DNA of 54,897 nt, taken from positions 1 to 54,897 of the forward strand of contig JAOASC010000042.1 in assembly GCA_025210295.1 (NCBI GenBank), given 5' to 3'. The stretch is from Flavobacteriales bacterium. GTDB lineage: Bacteria; Bacteroidota; Bacteroidia; Flavobacteriales_D; Parvicellaceae. A program made the translations under genes and the position numbers. Under the pieces are notes generated by a model. It was given only the letters and a program-made list of their open reading frames with translations. It made no database searches and was not told where the DNA came from. Positions 1 to 7,999 of this stretch are shown in pieces. Each line of letters opens with the position of its first letter. The first letter of the stretch is position 1.

Positions 1-38
1 TAAAAAGAAACATTGGAATATTCCAATGTTTCTTTTTA
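1..38. terminator. Perfect-palindrome bidirectional terminator
   Basis: Bases 1-38 form a perfect inverted repeat centred at 19/20, with an A-tract on one side and a T-tract on the other, so it can act as an intrinsic terminator in both directions. It lies 24 bases beyond the stop of the minus-strand lipoprotein gene and is the likely end of that transcript. It may also serve a convergent gene to the left, outside the window. Confidence 0.85.
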
Positions 39-61
39 TTAAAGCGTAATTAATAAAAAAA

Positions 62-1282
62 TTAAAGACTACTTACATAGCTCGTTAATCCTGTTTTACT
101 AGCAACTGTATTAATTGCAGCATCAAGGTTGGTAATAGTAACATTGTTGAAGTTCGTTCCAATAGTTCCTAAAACACCATTAATTTCAGAGCTTGTCATA
201 CCTCCGTTACTTGCTCTATATCCATATTTCATACCTTCTAAGAAAGCAACTGCTTCAGAAAGCGCATGGTTTCTTGCAGTTGGGTTTGCAATGTTTGTTT
301 TTGTAGACTTTAAATAGTTGATAGCTGTACCAGCGGCTAATTTTTCCATTTCTATGTTAATAATAGCTACTTGAGCATCTCTGGTTTCATAATCTTTATT
401 TGAAATTGCAGCTCTACCTTTTCTAAAAGCTTCAGCTAGTTTAGTTTTAGATCCTAAAACAGCTTCTCTTTTATCGGCATATTTACCCCAGAAACGATCA
501 GTTCCATTTGTAGGATAATCTATTTCAGAAGTGAAATAACCATAAGCTTCATCCCAGTGGTGTTCCATTTCTGTGTAGTACTTGCCATTAGCAGCATCAA
601 CAGCAGTAGCGTTATCATCTGAAGCAATGTTTGCAAGGTAATTCATTGTCATTTGGTTGGTAAATACAGCCCCCATTAATCCTTTTTCAATTAATTGCGT
701 ATACTCTTGTCCCTCAGCAGACATTAAGTAAGGTCCTTTTACTCCGTCATTTGGCCATACACCTGCTGTTCCTGGTGCTCCATTTTCTTGGTTGGCTACA
801 GTTGTCGCACTTACCGTACCCAAAGCATCCATATAGCTTTCAAAAGCTGATTGAACACCAGCATCTCCGCTAGCTGTTTTACTCTTTAATTGTTTAGATG
901 ACCCCGTCATTCCTAAAGAATTAGCATCTGCCCATGTGTATCCATTGTTAGCGTACATATCTTTTAATGTCTGAGCACTTACAGCAGTTCCAGCAGTGTT
1001 AGCTGTCTTCATGTAAGTTGTCAGTTCACCTAACATTTCTAAGCGTTGTTGTTGTCCGTTGAAGCTAACGGTACTATTCCCATTGGCATCGTTGAACACA
1101 TAAGTAGATGGAATATCATATGTTTCCTCTTCTGGTGTTGCATACTCACAAGACCCATCATCTTTTTTAGCTTCTTCGCTATAGTTTGTGGCGTTTGCAT
1201 CTGTACATCCTTTCTTTTTACAACTTGTCGCTAACATTAGACTTCCTCCTAATGCAATTAGCATTACTTTTTTTATTTGCAT
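62..1282 (-). CDS. DUF4856 (imelysin-like) lipoprotein
   Basis: Predicted lipoprotein of about 406 residues. It starts MQIKKVML and has a hydrophobic stretch ending in a lipobox (LATSC), so it is probably exported and lipidated. Just after the Cys is a short Cys-containing segment, GCTDANATNY...DDGSCEY, of the kind often seen at the N-terminus of Bacteroidota surface proteins. The rest resembles the DUF4856 family, related to imelysin-like proteins. The family's exact role is not established; a link to iron or surface binding would be inference. An upstream in-frame TTG at 1321 is rejected as start because it lies inside the -7 element TATATTTG (1319-1326). The gene is monocistronic, with its own promoter and terminator. 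Confidence 0.82.
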   Translation of the reverse strand: MQIKKVMLIALGGSLMLATSCKKKGCTDANATNYSEEAKKDDGSCEYATPEEETYDIPSTYVFNDANGNSTVSFNGQQQRLEMLGELTTYMKTANTAGTAVSAQTLKDMYANNGYTWADANSLGMTGSSKQLKSKTASGDAGVQSAFESYMDALGTVSATTVANQENGAPGTAGVWPNDGVKGPYLMSAEGQEYTQLIEKGLMGAVFTNQMTMNYLANIASDDNATAVDAANGKYYTEMEHHWDEAYGYFTSEIDYPTNGTDRFWGKYADKREAVLGSKTKLAEAFRKGRAAISNKDYETRDAQVAIINIEMEKLAAGTAINYLKSTKTNIANPTARNHALSEAVAFLEGMKYGYRASNGGMTSSEINGVLGTIGTNFNNVTITNLDAAINTVASKTGLTSYVSSL

Positions 1283-1318
1283 TCTATTTTTATTTAGATT
1301 AAATTTAAATAAGGAGTG

Positions 1319-1326
1319 CAAATATA
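1319..1326 (-). promoter_or_regulatory. -7 element of the DUF4856 gene
   Basis: TATATTTG on the minus strand fits the Bacteroidota -7 consensus TAnnTTTG. It lies 36 bases before the ATG at 1282. A partial -33 match (ATTG) sits about 20 bases upstream. The bases just after it (CACTCC) are the same as at the rpoD promoter. Confidence 0.65.
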
Positions 1327-1384
1327 AAGTTGAAGTTGAAAATGAGCAATACCACTTTTATGGTATTTTGGTCACAGAAAAGTC

Positions 1385-1990
1385 TTACTGAAACAAAACT
1401 TTAGCATTACTACTAAAAAGTTTAATAGCAATTGCTAGTAATATAATTCCAAATACTTTTTCAAGCACTGCAATTCCACCTTCTCCTAATACGCGTTCAA
1501 TACGTTTGGTCATAATCAAAACGATATATACTAGAATCATATTAATCAGTATCGCAAGAAAAATATTAAGTTGGTGGAATTCTGCTCGTAAAGAAATAAT
1601 AGAGGTCATTGTTCCAGCACCGGCGATCAAAGGAAAGGCTAAGGGGACAATAGACGCTACCTTAGATTTTTTGTTTCCGTTTGGAGTTGTATGTTTAAAT
1701 AATTCCACTCCCAAAACCATTTCTAATGCCATAAAGAAAAGCACAAAAGAACCTGCTACAGCAAACTCATTTGTACCAATACCAATTACTCCCAGAAGGC
1801 TTTCTCCAAGAAATAAAAAGGCAACCATGATTGAAAATGCAACAAGAGATGCTTTTAGTGGGCTAATTTCACCCGCATTTTTTTTAATTTTAATGATAAT
1901 TGGAATAGACCCTACAATATCTATTACCGCAAAAAGAACCATTGATGCTACACCAATTTCTTTTGTACTAAAACCTAATTCAGAAAACAT
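1385..1990 (-). CDS. MarC family integral membrane protein
   Basis: A 201-residue polytopic inner-membrane protein of the MarC/UPF0056 family. About six hydrophobic segments are visible (roughly 12-33, 46-70, 75-97, 112-134, 141-161, 174-193). The family signature PLAFPLIAGAGTMTSI lies at 116-131. The substrate of this family is unknown; older links to multiple antibiotic resistance have not held up. Its ATG shares one base with the stop codon of purN (TAATG), so the two genes are cotranscribed and probably translationally coupled. No functional link between MarC and purine synthesis is known to me; the pairing may be only positional. Confidence 0.88.
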   Translation of the reverse strand: MFSELGFSTKEIGVASMVLFAVIDIVGSIPIIIKIKKNAGEISPLKASLVAFSIMVAFLFLGESLLGVIGIGTNEFAVAGSFVLFFMALEMVLGVELFKHTTPNGNKKSKVASIVPLAFPLIAGAGTMTSIISLRAEFHQLNIFLAILINMILVYIVLIMTKRIERVLGEGGIAVLEKVFGIILLAIAIKLFSSNAKVLFQ

Positions 1991-2580
1991 TAGTTGTTTT
2001 TTATAAACTGTTCTATTGTTATTGGAAAATTCTCTTTTTCGAGTTGGCTAATTTTTTTTTGAAGTGTTTCCAATGTTTCATCTTTTACAACATTACACTT
2101 TGCTTGAGCTATAATAGCCCCATCGTCATATTTATCATTGACAACATGAATCGTGATTCCCGTTTCTTTTTCTTTATGAAGCAAAACGGCATTGTGAACG
2201 TGGTGTCCATACATGCCTTTACCTCCATACTTTGGTAGTAAAGAAGGGTGAACATTTAAGATTTTATTTTCAAAATGATCTAAAATATTTTGGGGTACTT
2301 TCCAAAGGAAACCAGCTAATATTACATAGTCAATGTTGTTAGCTTTTAATAGTTCAAGAACATGGTCTGATTCAAAAAAATCATAACGATTAAAATGCTG
2401 TGATTGAATATTAGCATTTTGTGCATGATTTAATGCTCCAGCTGAAGCTTTATTCGATAATACTAAAGCAACTTCTATTGACTCAGAATTGTTAAAATGA
2501 GTAATAATGTTAAAGATGTTACTTCCTGTTCCTGAGGCAAATAGAGCTAGTTTTGTCTTCGTTGTTTTTGTAGAATTCAT
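1990..2580 (-). CDS. purN: Phosphoribosylglycinamide formyltransferase
   Basis: PurN transfers a formyl group from 10-formyl-tetrahydrofolate to GAR in de novo purine synthesis (cytosol). From the ATG at 2580 the protein is 196 residues, normal for the family. The phosphate-binding SGTGSN is at 16-21. The catalytic Asn and His of the NVHPSLLP motif are N109 and H111, and the catalytic Asp is D152 in KYDDGAII. A longer reading from TTG at 2607 is rejected because that TTG is part of the -7 element TACCTTTG. The first gene of a purN-marC operon; purQ of the same pathway lies at the other end of the window. Confidence 0.95.
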   Translation of the reverse strand: MNSTKTTKTKLALFASGTGSNIFNIITHFNNSESIEVALVLSNKASAGALNHAQNANIQSQHFNRYDFFESDHVLELLKANNIDYVILAGFLWKVPQNILDHFENKILNVHPSLLPKYGGKGMYGHHVHNAVLLHKEKETGITIHVVNDKYDDGAIIAQAKCNVVKDETLETLQKKISQLEKENFPITIEQFIKNN

Positions 2581-2604
2581 TACGCTTGGTTTCAAAATTG
2601 GGCG

Positions 2605-2612
2605 CAAAGGTA
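2605..2612 (-). promoter_or_regulatory. -7 element of purN-marC
   Basis: TACCTTTG on the minus strand, a full TAnnTTTG match, 24 bases upstream of the purN ATG. No clear -33 TTTG was found at the expected distance. Confidence 0.65.
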
Positions 2613-2681
2613 AGAATAGATTTAAGACTGAATGTTATTTCTTCGTTAACTATTTGTCTTTTTTATGTCAAGAGTTAAAAT

Positions 2682-3179
2682 TTAAGCTCGTTTCCCCAGT
2701 TCAATTACTTCTAAGTCCTTAATGTCTCCATTGTCGAGTGTAAACCTTAACATTGTTCTGATTTTATGAAACCCATGAATTCCTGCTGCCCCAGGGTTCA
2801 TATAGAGCATCTTTAATTTTTTATCGAGTTGAACTTTACAAATGTGAGAATGTCCACAAATAAATATTTTTGGAGGGTTTTTGTTTATTTCTTCTCTTAG
2901 TCTATAATCATAAGCGTATGGTTTTCCTCCTATATGAGTTATCCATACCGTTACACCTTCAAGTGTAAATCGATTGTGTTCTGGATATTCAGCCCTTACT
3001 ATATGATTGTCAATGTTTCCATAAACTGCACGTACAGGAGCAATTTTCTTGAGTTGATCCATTACAGCAATATCTCCAATATCACCTGCATGCCAAATCT
3101 CATCACACTCCATAAAATATTTTATAAAGCGTGGGTCAAAGTGACTGTGCGTATCGGAAAGTAAGCCTATTCGTTTCAA
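2682..3179 (-). CDS. YfcE/MJ0936-like metallophosphoesterase
   Basis: A 165-residue calcineurin-like phosphoesterase of the YfcE type. The metal-binding motifs appear in order: DTH (D9, H11), GD (D33), GN (N55), a lone His in WITHIGG (H82) and GHSH (H110, H112), so the active site is complete. Family members hydrolyse phosphodiesters or small phosphate substrates in the cytosol; the natural substrate is unknown. The start is a TTG, as there is an in-frame stop a few codons upstream and no ATG, and the DTH motif must be close to the N-terminus. It lies 30 bases after the HAD phosphatase gene, probably in one operon. Confidence 0.88.
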   Translation of the reverse strand: MKRIGLLSDTHSHFDPRFIKYFMECDEIWHAGDIGDIAVMDQLKKIAPVRAVYGNIDNHIVRAEYPEHNRFTLEGVTVWITHIGGKPYAYDYRLREEINKNPPKIFICGHSHICKVQLDKKLKMLYMNPGAAGIHGFHKIRTMLRFTLDNGDIKDLEVIELGKRA

Positions 3180-3209
3180 TGCAGCTAGAGATTAAATAAA
3201 GGTGTTGAA

Positions 3210-3635
3210 TTATTTGTCGTCAAAAACTTCAATGGTTTTTTCCATAGTAATTAAATCGGTAAAGTGCCCTTTGAATCGAGTAGCTTTTACCATGTGGTTG
3301 TCTATCCAGTGGTAGTTTCCTCCTCTTGGTTTTCCAAATAGGCAGCCATGATATTTAAAGCCATGCTTTTTTAACCATTTTTCAGTGACTGCTCTGTGTG
3401 CTTCAGTACGCGATGTGAAAAAAGTAATGATGTGACCCTCGTCATACCATTTGTTTAATATTTCTAGAGCATCTGGGTATGGTTCACAGGTCTCCATTCG
3501 TTCAGGTTGTTCGTTGGGAACATCATCCGTAATGGTTCCATCAATATCGATAAGGTAGTTTTTTATTTCTTCTGCTAAAACAGGACTGGCTTTCTTTCCA
3601 TCCTTATCTAATGCTTCTTTTAGTTCTTTGCTCAT
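3210..3635 (-). CDS. HAD-superfamily phosphatase-like protein
   Basis: A small (141-residue) HAD-fold protein. HAD motif I is DIDGT (nucleophile D30, acid/base D32), motif II T74 in FTSR, motif III K102 in GKPR and motif IV D112 in WIDN, so it looks catalytically competent. With no large cap domain, it probably acts on a phosphorylated small molecule or macromolecule; the substrate cannot be told from sequence. The ATG at 3635 was chosen because the longer reading from 3668 runs through the gap terminator hairpin. It precedes the YfcE-like phosphoesterase in the same direction. Confidence 0.8.
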   Translation of the reverse strand: MSKELKEALDKDGKKASPVLAEEIKNYLIDIDGTITDDVPNEQPERMETCEPYPDALEILNKWYDEGHIITFFTSRTEAHRAVTEKWLKKHGFKYHGCLFGKPRGGNYHWIDNHMVKATRFKGHFTDLITMEKTIEVFDDK

Positions 3636-3648
3636 TGTACTGTAATAT

Positions 3649-3681
3649 AAAAAATCCGCTAGTATCAATTTACTAGCGGAT
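3649..3681 (-). terminator. Rho-independent terminator of gap
   Basis: An 11-bp perfect stem (3654-3664 with 3671-3681) and a 6-base loop, followed on the minus strand by a run of six T. It lies 35 bases beyond the gap stop codon and just before the HAD phosphatase start. Confidence 0.9.
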
Positions 3682-3715
3682 TCAAAAATAATAGATTCTA
3701 GTTTAAATTAAACTA

Positions 3716-5179
3716 TTAATAGTAGATTAATCTTCTTACTTTGGCAATGTGCTTAGCTAAACGGATAACTTGTTTAGTGTATCCAAATTCATTATCGTAC
3801 CAAGTATATAATGTTGTGCTTTTTCCATCTTCAGAAACGATTGTAGCATTACTGTCAAAAACAGACGGACAAGTGTTTCCGATAATATCATTACTTACCA
3901 ATTCTTCATTAACCTGATAGTTGATTTGGTTAACCAAACGACCTGATAGCGCAGCTTCCTTAATTGTACTGTTAACTTCTTCTAGTGAAGTTTCCTTTTT
4001 TAAGTTTAGGTGCATAATTGCTAAAGATCCATTAGGTGTAGGTACACGAACGGCATTGGCAGTTAACTTTCCTAATAACGAAGGAACAACTTTTGTAACA
4101 GCTTTACCTGCACCAGTAGATGTGATAACCATATTGATGGCAGCAGAACGACCTCTACGTGGTTTCTTGTGCATATTGTCCAATAAGTTTTGGTCGTTGG
4201 TGTATGCATGAACTGTTTCGATATGTCCTTTTTCTATTTCAAAATTATCTTCAATAACTTTTAAAACAGGGCTTATAGCATTGGTTGTACATGAAGCAGC
4301 AGAGAAAATGTCGTGTTCTTCAATGTCAAATTCATCTTGGTTAATTCCGTAAACAATGTTAGGGATTTCCTTACCAGGAGCAGTTAATAATACTTTTGCT
4401 ATTTCCTCATTTTCTAAATGTTGAGCTAAAGCATCTTTTGTATTAAATACTCCAGTACTATCAATTAATAAAGCATTATTGATTCCGTATTGTCCATAAG
4501 GCACAGATGTAGGAGACTTTGCTTCAATTAATTGGACTTTTTGCCCATTAATGATTAACGCTTTGTTTTCTAAATCTTCAATAACTGTCCCTTTAAAAGC
4601 TCCATGTACAGAATCGTTTCTTAATAAAGCAGCTCTTTTGATAATTTGCTCATCTGTTACTGTTCTTAAAACAATTGCTTTTAATAAAAGTTGTTGTCCT
4701 TTACCTGCTTGTTTAATTAGTTCCCTTACGACTAAACGTCCAATTCTTCCAAATCCATATAAAACAACATCTTTAGGTTCGAATGTATGTTTGTCTTGAC
4801 CAATAAAGCTTTCTAATTTTTTCGATAAGAAATCATTGATCGAAGAGTAGCTAGATTTTTCAGCAACATACTCAGCGGTTAATTTTCCTAAATCGATTTT
4901 AGAAGGTGCTAAATCTACTTTAATCATTGCAGCAGCTACTTCAGCGGCAGTATGAACATCAATAGGAGTTTTTAAAACCTTATTGGCATAGTTTGAAAAT
5001 AAATTAATGACTTCAGACAAGCTGATATCAACTAAATGATTTCTGAATAGTACTAATTCAACCCCTTTGTTGAACATTAAATTTCCTACTGAGTTTACTA
5101 AGTCTACAGCAGCTTGCTTTTGTTTTACATAATCATTTAAACCTTCTCGGTATCCTGATTTTGTTGCTAAGTTTTCCAT
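3716..5179 (-). CDS. gap: Glyceraldehyde-3-phosphate dehydrogenase, long form
   Basis: Oxidises glyceraldehyde 3-phosphate to 1,3-bisphosphoglycerate in glycolysis, or the reverse in gluconeogenesis. The protein has 487 residues, about 130-150 longer than classical GAPDH; the extra N-terminal, mostly helical segment (1-135) is known in a GAPDH class common in Bacteroidota. The Rossmann motif YGFGRIGR is at 141-148, the catalytic Cys in SAASCTTNA is C297, and the catalytic His in HAYTNDQ is H324. No obvious -7 element lies between rpoD and this gene, so its promoter is not identified. Confidence 0.95.
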   Translation of the reverse strand: MENLATKSGYREGLNDYVKQKQAAVDLVNSVGNLMFNKGVELVLFRNHLVDISLSEVINLFSNYANKVLKTPIDVHTAAEVAAAMIKVDLAPSKIDLGKLTAEYVAEKSSYSSINDFLSKKLESFIGQDKHTFEPKDVVLYGFGRIGRLVVRELIKQAGKGQQLLLKAIVLRTVTDEQIIKRAALLRNDSVHGAFKGTVIEDLENKALIINGQKVQLIEAKSPTSVPYGQYGINNALLIDSTGVFNTKDALAQHLENEEIAKVLLTAPGKEIPNIVYGINQDEFDIEEHDIFSAASCTTNAISPVLKVIEDNFEIEKGHIETVHAYTNDQNLLDNMHKKPRRGRSAAINMVITSTGAGKAVTKVVPSLLGKLTANAVRVPTPNGSLAIMHLNLKKETSLEEVNSTIKEAALSGRLVNQINYQVNEELVSNDIIGNTCPSVFDSNATIVSEDGKSTTLYTWYDNEFGYTKQVIRLAKHIAKVRRLIYY

Positions 5180-5202
5180 TTAATTATGTGTTGTTTAAAA
5201 AT

Positions 5203-5233
5203 AAAAAAATCGCCCCGAAAATTCAAGGCGATT
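5203..5233 (-). terminator. Rho-independent terminator of rpoD
   Basis: A 7-bp GC-rich stem (5208-5214 with 5227-5233) with a 12-base loop, followed on the minus strand by a run of T. It lies 10 bases beyond the rpoD stop and upstream of gap. Confidence 0.85.
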
Positions 5234-5242
5234 CAATGTTTA

Positions 5243-6106
5243 TTATCCTAAATATGCTTTTAATAATTTACTTCTAGAGGTGTGTCTAAGCCTGCGAATA
5301 GCTTTTTCCTTTATTTGACGAACACGTTCTCTTGTTAGGTCAAATTTAGCTCCAATTTCTTCAAGCGTTAGACCGTGTTGCATTCCTATACCAAAGAACA
5401 GTTGTATGACGTCTTTCTCTCTTTCTGTTAAAGTGGACAAAGAACGTTCAATTTCTCTTTGTAAAGATTCCATCATCAACTCTCTATCAGCATTAGGAGA
5501 GTCATTATTAACTAATACATCTAATAATGAATTGTCTTCTCCGTCTACGAAAGGAGCATCTACTGAGATGTGCCTTCCACTAACTTTCATCGTGTCTTTT
5601 ACCTTGTCTTCTGGAAGGTCAAGAGCTTTTGCTAATTCATCAGCACTTGGAGGACGTTCGTACTCTTGTTCTAATCTAGAAAAAGCTTTGTTGATCTTGT
5701 TTAGTGAACCAACTTGGTTTAAAGGTAAACGTACAATTCTAGATTGTTCAGCTAAAGCTTGTAGAATAGACTGACGAATCCACCATACGGCGTAAGAGAT
5801 GAATTTAAAACCTCTCGTTTCATCAAAACGTTGAGCAGCTTTGATTAATCCTAAATTTCCTTCATTAATTAAATCAGGTAATGTTAACCCTTGGTTTTGA
5901 TATTGTTTTGATACAGAAACAACGAATCTTAAATTGGCTTTAGTTAATTTTTCTAATGCAGCTTGATCTCCTTGTTTTATTCTTTGAGCTAACTCTACTT
6001 CTTCTTCCGCAGTAATCAGATCCTCACGGCCAATTTCTTGTAAGTATTTATCTAGAGATTGGCTTTCTCTATTGGTAATAGATTTGGTTATTTTAAGTTG
6101 TCTCAT
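5243..6106 (-). CDS. rpoD: Primary RNA polymerase sigma factor (sigma-70, Bacteroidota type)
   Basis: The housekeeping sigma subunit, guiding RNA polymerase to promoters. At 287 residues it lacks region 1.1 and the non-conserved insert of E. coli RpoD, as is normal for the Bacteroidota primary sigma factor. Region 1.2 covers about 14-47; regions 2.1-2.4 about 50-120, with the core motif [16 protein letters not shown] at 99-114; region 3 about 124-205; region 4 about 220-285, with the -35-recognition helix-turn-helix at 246-274. Family members recognise TTTG (-33) and TAnnTTTG (-7), and such sites are found before many genes in this window, including this one. Monocistronic. Confidence 0.96.
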   Translation of the reverse strand: MRQLKITKSITNRESQSLDKYLQEIGREDLITAEEEVELAQRIKQGDQAALEKLTKANLRFVVSVSKQYQNQGLTLPDLINEGNLGLIKAAQRFDETRGFKFISYAVWWIRQSILQALAEQSRIVRLPLNQVGSLNKINKAFSRLEQEYERPPSADELAKALDLPEDKVKDTMKVSGRHISVDAPFVDGEDNSLLDVLVNNDSPNADRELMMESLQREIERSLSTLTEREKDVIQLFFGIGMQHGLTLEEIGAKFDLTRERVRQIKEKAIRRLRHTSRSKLLKAYLG

Positions 6107-6164
6107 AATCTACTTTATGTATTTTTAAAATTAACTTAATGTTGAGTTAAATTAATTTGGAGTG

Positions 6165-6172
6165 CAAAAATA
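6165..6172 (-). promoter_or_regulatory. -7 element of rpoD
   Basis: TATTTTTG on the minus strand (TAnnTTTG), with CTTG about 20 bases upstream as a near -33 match. The leader to the ATG at 6106 is about 55 bases. Confidence 0.65.
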
Positions 6173-6278
6173 AGCTAAAACAAAGTCCATGTCAAGTGTT
6201 TTTAGACTATATTTAGGTTATTGTTGAGCAATGTTCATTAAAATTGTTTAAAATCAGGTATTTATAGGTTAAGCGGTT

Positions 6279-7748
6279 TTATAATCCAAAACCAAAATAA
6301 CCTTTCATTCCGTTTGGATAGATCCCTTCGACTAGTACCCCGCCTTTTTGATGGTTAAAAAATGCAACAACTTCTTCAGGCCTTTTGACAGGTTTTTGAT
6401 CAAGGTGAGTAATGATGAACCCTTCAGTTATACCTGCGCTTCTTAATTTTCCTGGTTTAATGTTGGCAACTTTAACCCCATGTTTAATTTTCAAGTCTTT
6501 TAGCTCTCCAGCAGTGAGTCTTCTAAAAGAAGCTCCTAATGAAGCGTATTTGTTTTCTTCTTCTTTTTTGATAACATTTGTTTTTCCCTCTTTGTTTCTT
6601 AATTCAAGCGTGTAAACAGACTCCGTGTCATTTCTTCGAACGGTTAAGTTGACTTTGTCTCCAGGTCTAAATTTACCAATTTGTTCTTGCAATTGAGGTA
6701 CATTGTTGACTTCAACGTTACCAACCTTTAGGATGATGTCATTTTCTTGAATCCCTGCTAGTTGTGCTGCTCCATCTTCAGCAATTCCATTAACCATTAC
6801 TCCTTTTAGATCTTTTAGTCCCAATTCATCGACTAATTTTTGGTTTACGTTCTCGATGCTAACTCCAATAAAAGCACGTTGAACAATTCCATAAGTTAAC
6901 AAGTCTTCTGTTACTTTTTTAGCGATATTAGAAGGAACTGCAAAAGAGTACCCTGTGTATGATCCCGTTTTTGAGGCAATGGCAGTGTTAATTCCCACAA
7001 GTTCTCCATTAGGATTGACTAAAGCACCTCCACTGTTTCCTGGGTTAACTGCTGCATCTGTCTGTATAAATGATTCGAGAGGAAAAACCTCTTCTCTTGA
7101 GTTTCCTCGAAGTAGGTTGATATTCCTTGCTTTAGCACTAACTATTCCCGCAGTAACAGTAGAGGTCAAATTAAATGGGTTTCCAACAGCTAAAACCCAC
7201 TCTCCAACCTTTACATTGTCTGAATTAGCAAAAGTTGTAAATGGAAAATCTTTTTCTCCTTCAATTTTTATTAATGCTAAATCAGTGCTTGGATCTGTTC
7301 CAATGACTTTTGCAGTAAAAGTTCGTTCATCATTCATTGATACTTCAACCTTATCAGCATCTTCAATCACATGATTATTCGTGACAATGTATCCGTCTTT
7401 AGAGATAATAACTCCTGAACCTGTAGCAATCATAGGCCTTGATCCTCGACTTCCTCTAGGTCCCCAAAAGAAATCTAAATAAGGATCATTCGAATACGTT
7501 TGGTTATACTCAGTTTTAATATGTACAACTGAGTTCACTGTTTTTTCTGCGGCAAATGTAAAATCTTTGACGTCGTTTGGAATAAGGTTGTTGTAGCTTA
7601 CTGGAGCCGCAGTAAAAGTAGTTGTAGGCTCTTTTTCCAAGTGCTCAGTAAGTTTCTTTTGAGGTGAGGTTTCAAAAATATTGGCTAACCCAAAACTAAA
7701 AACACCACCAATAATCCCTGCTCCTATAAATTTTATTGTATTATTCAT
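6279..7748 (-). CDS. htrA: HtrA/DegP-family periplasmic serine protease
   Basis: A periplasmic protease/chaperone that handles misfolded envelope proteins. Of 489 residues, 1-25 form a signal or membrane anchor, followed by a trypsin-like domain (about 65-290) and two PDZ-like regions (about 295-390 and 410-489). The catalytic triad is complete: H126 in TNNHV, D156 in STDLAL and S239 in PGNSGGAL. The domain order is that of DegP/DegQ rather than DegS. It is transcribed apart from rpoD; a near-consensus -7 element (TATCTTTA) lies at 7785-7792, and it diverges from the TPR-LuxR gene. Confidence 0.95.
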   Translation of the reverse strand: MNNTIKFIGAGIIGGVFSFGLANIFETSPQKKLTEHLEKEPTTTFTAAPVSYNNLIPNDVKDFTFAAEKTVNSVVHIKTEYNQTYSNDPYLDFFWGPRGSRGSRPMIATGSGVIISKDGYIVTNNHVIEDADKVEVSMNDERTFTAKVIGTDPSTDLALIKIEGEKDFPFTTFANSDNVKVGEWVLAVGNPFNLTSTVTAGIVSAKARNINLLRGNSREEVFPLESFIQTDAAVNPGNSGGALVNPNGELVGINTAIASKTGSYTGYSFAVPSNIAKKVTEDLLTYGIVQRAFIGVSIENVNQKLVDELGLKDLKGVMVNGIAEDGAAQLAGIQENDIILKVGNVEVNNVPQLQEQIGKFRPGDKVNLTVRRNDTESVYTLELRNKEGKTNVIKKEEENKYASLGASFRRLTAGELKDLKIKHGVKVANIKPGKLRSAGITEGFIITHLDQKPVKRPEEVVAFFNHQKGGVLVEGIYPNGMKGYFGFGL

Positions 7749-7784
7749 AATTCGTTCTATTTTGAATCAAAATTATTATCGATG

Positions 7785-7792
7785 TAAAGATA
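7785..7792 (-). promoter_or_regulatory. Probable -7 element of htrA
   Basis: TATCTTTA on the minus strand matches TAnnTTTG at seven of eight positions, 36 bases before the htrA ATG. The weaker last base could mean regulated or alternative-sigma expression, but this is inference. Confidence 0.45.
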
Positions 7793-7961
7793 ACGGAGTC
7801 CAAGCTTTTTTGTTTCAACCCCCGCTGTTAAAAAAGGTTAATAAGTTTTAACAAACAAAATTCGAATTCGGAGGACGTTCCTTAATGATATAGTGATAAT
7901 TTACAGTGTAAAACCTGATATATATCTTGTTTGTCTGAAGATATAATCAGTTCTTAATGAT

Positions 7962-7969
7962 TAATTTTG
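7962..7969 (+). promoter_or_regulatory. -7 element of the TPR-LuxR gene
   Basis: TAATTTTG, a full TAnnTTTG match, 30 bases before the ATG at 8000. A TTTG occurs at 7930-7933, but the spacer of 28 is longer than usual. The 251-bp divergent region (7749-7999) holds both promoters. Confidence 0.55.
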
Positions 7970-7999
7970 CTGAGTTTAAAGAAGTTTTGAATCAGGCTT

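Noticed and set aside
1506..2006. 166-codon open frame antisense to marC
   Set aside because: Shadow of a real gene; Pro/Ile/Thr-rich composition typical of antisense of a membrane protein.
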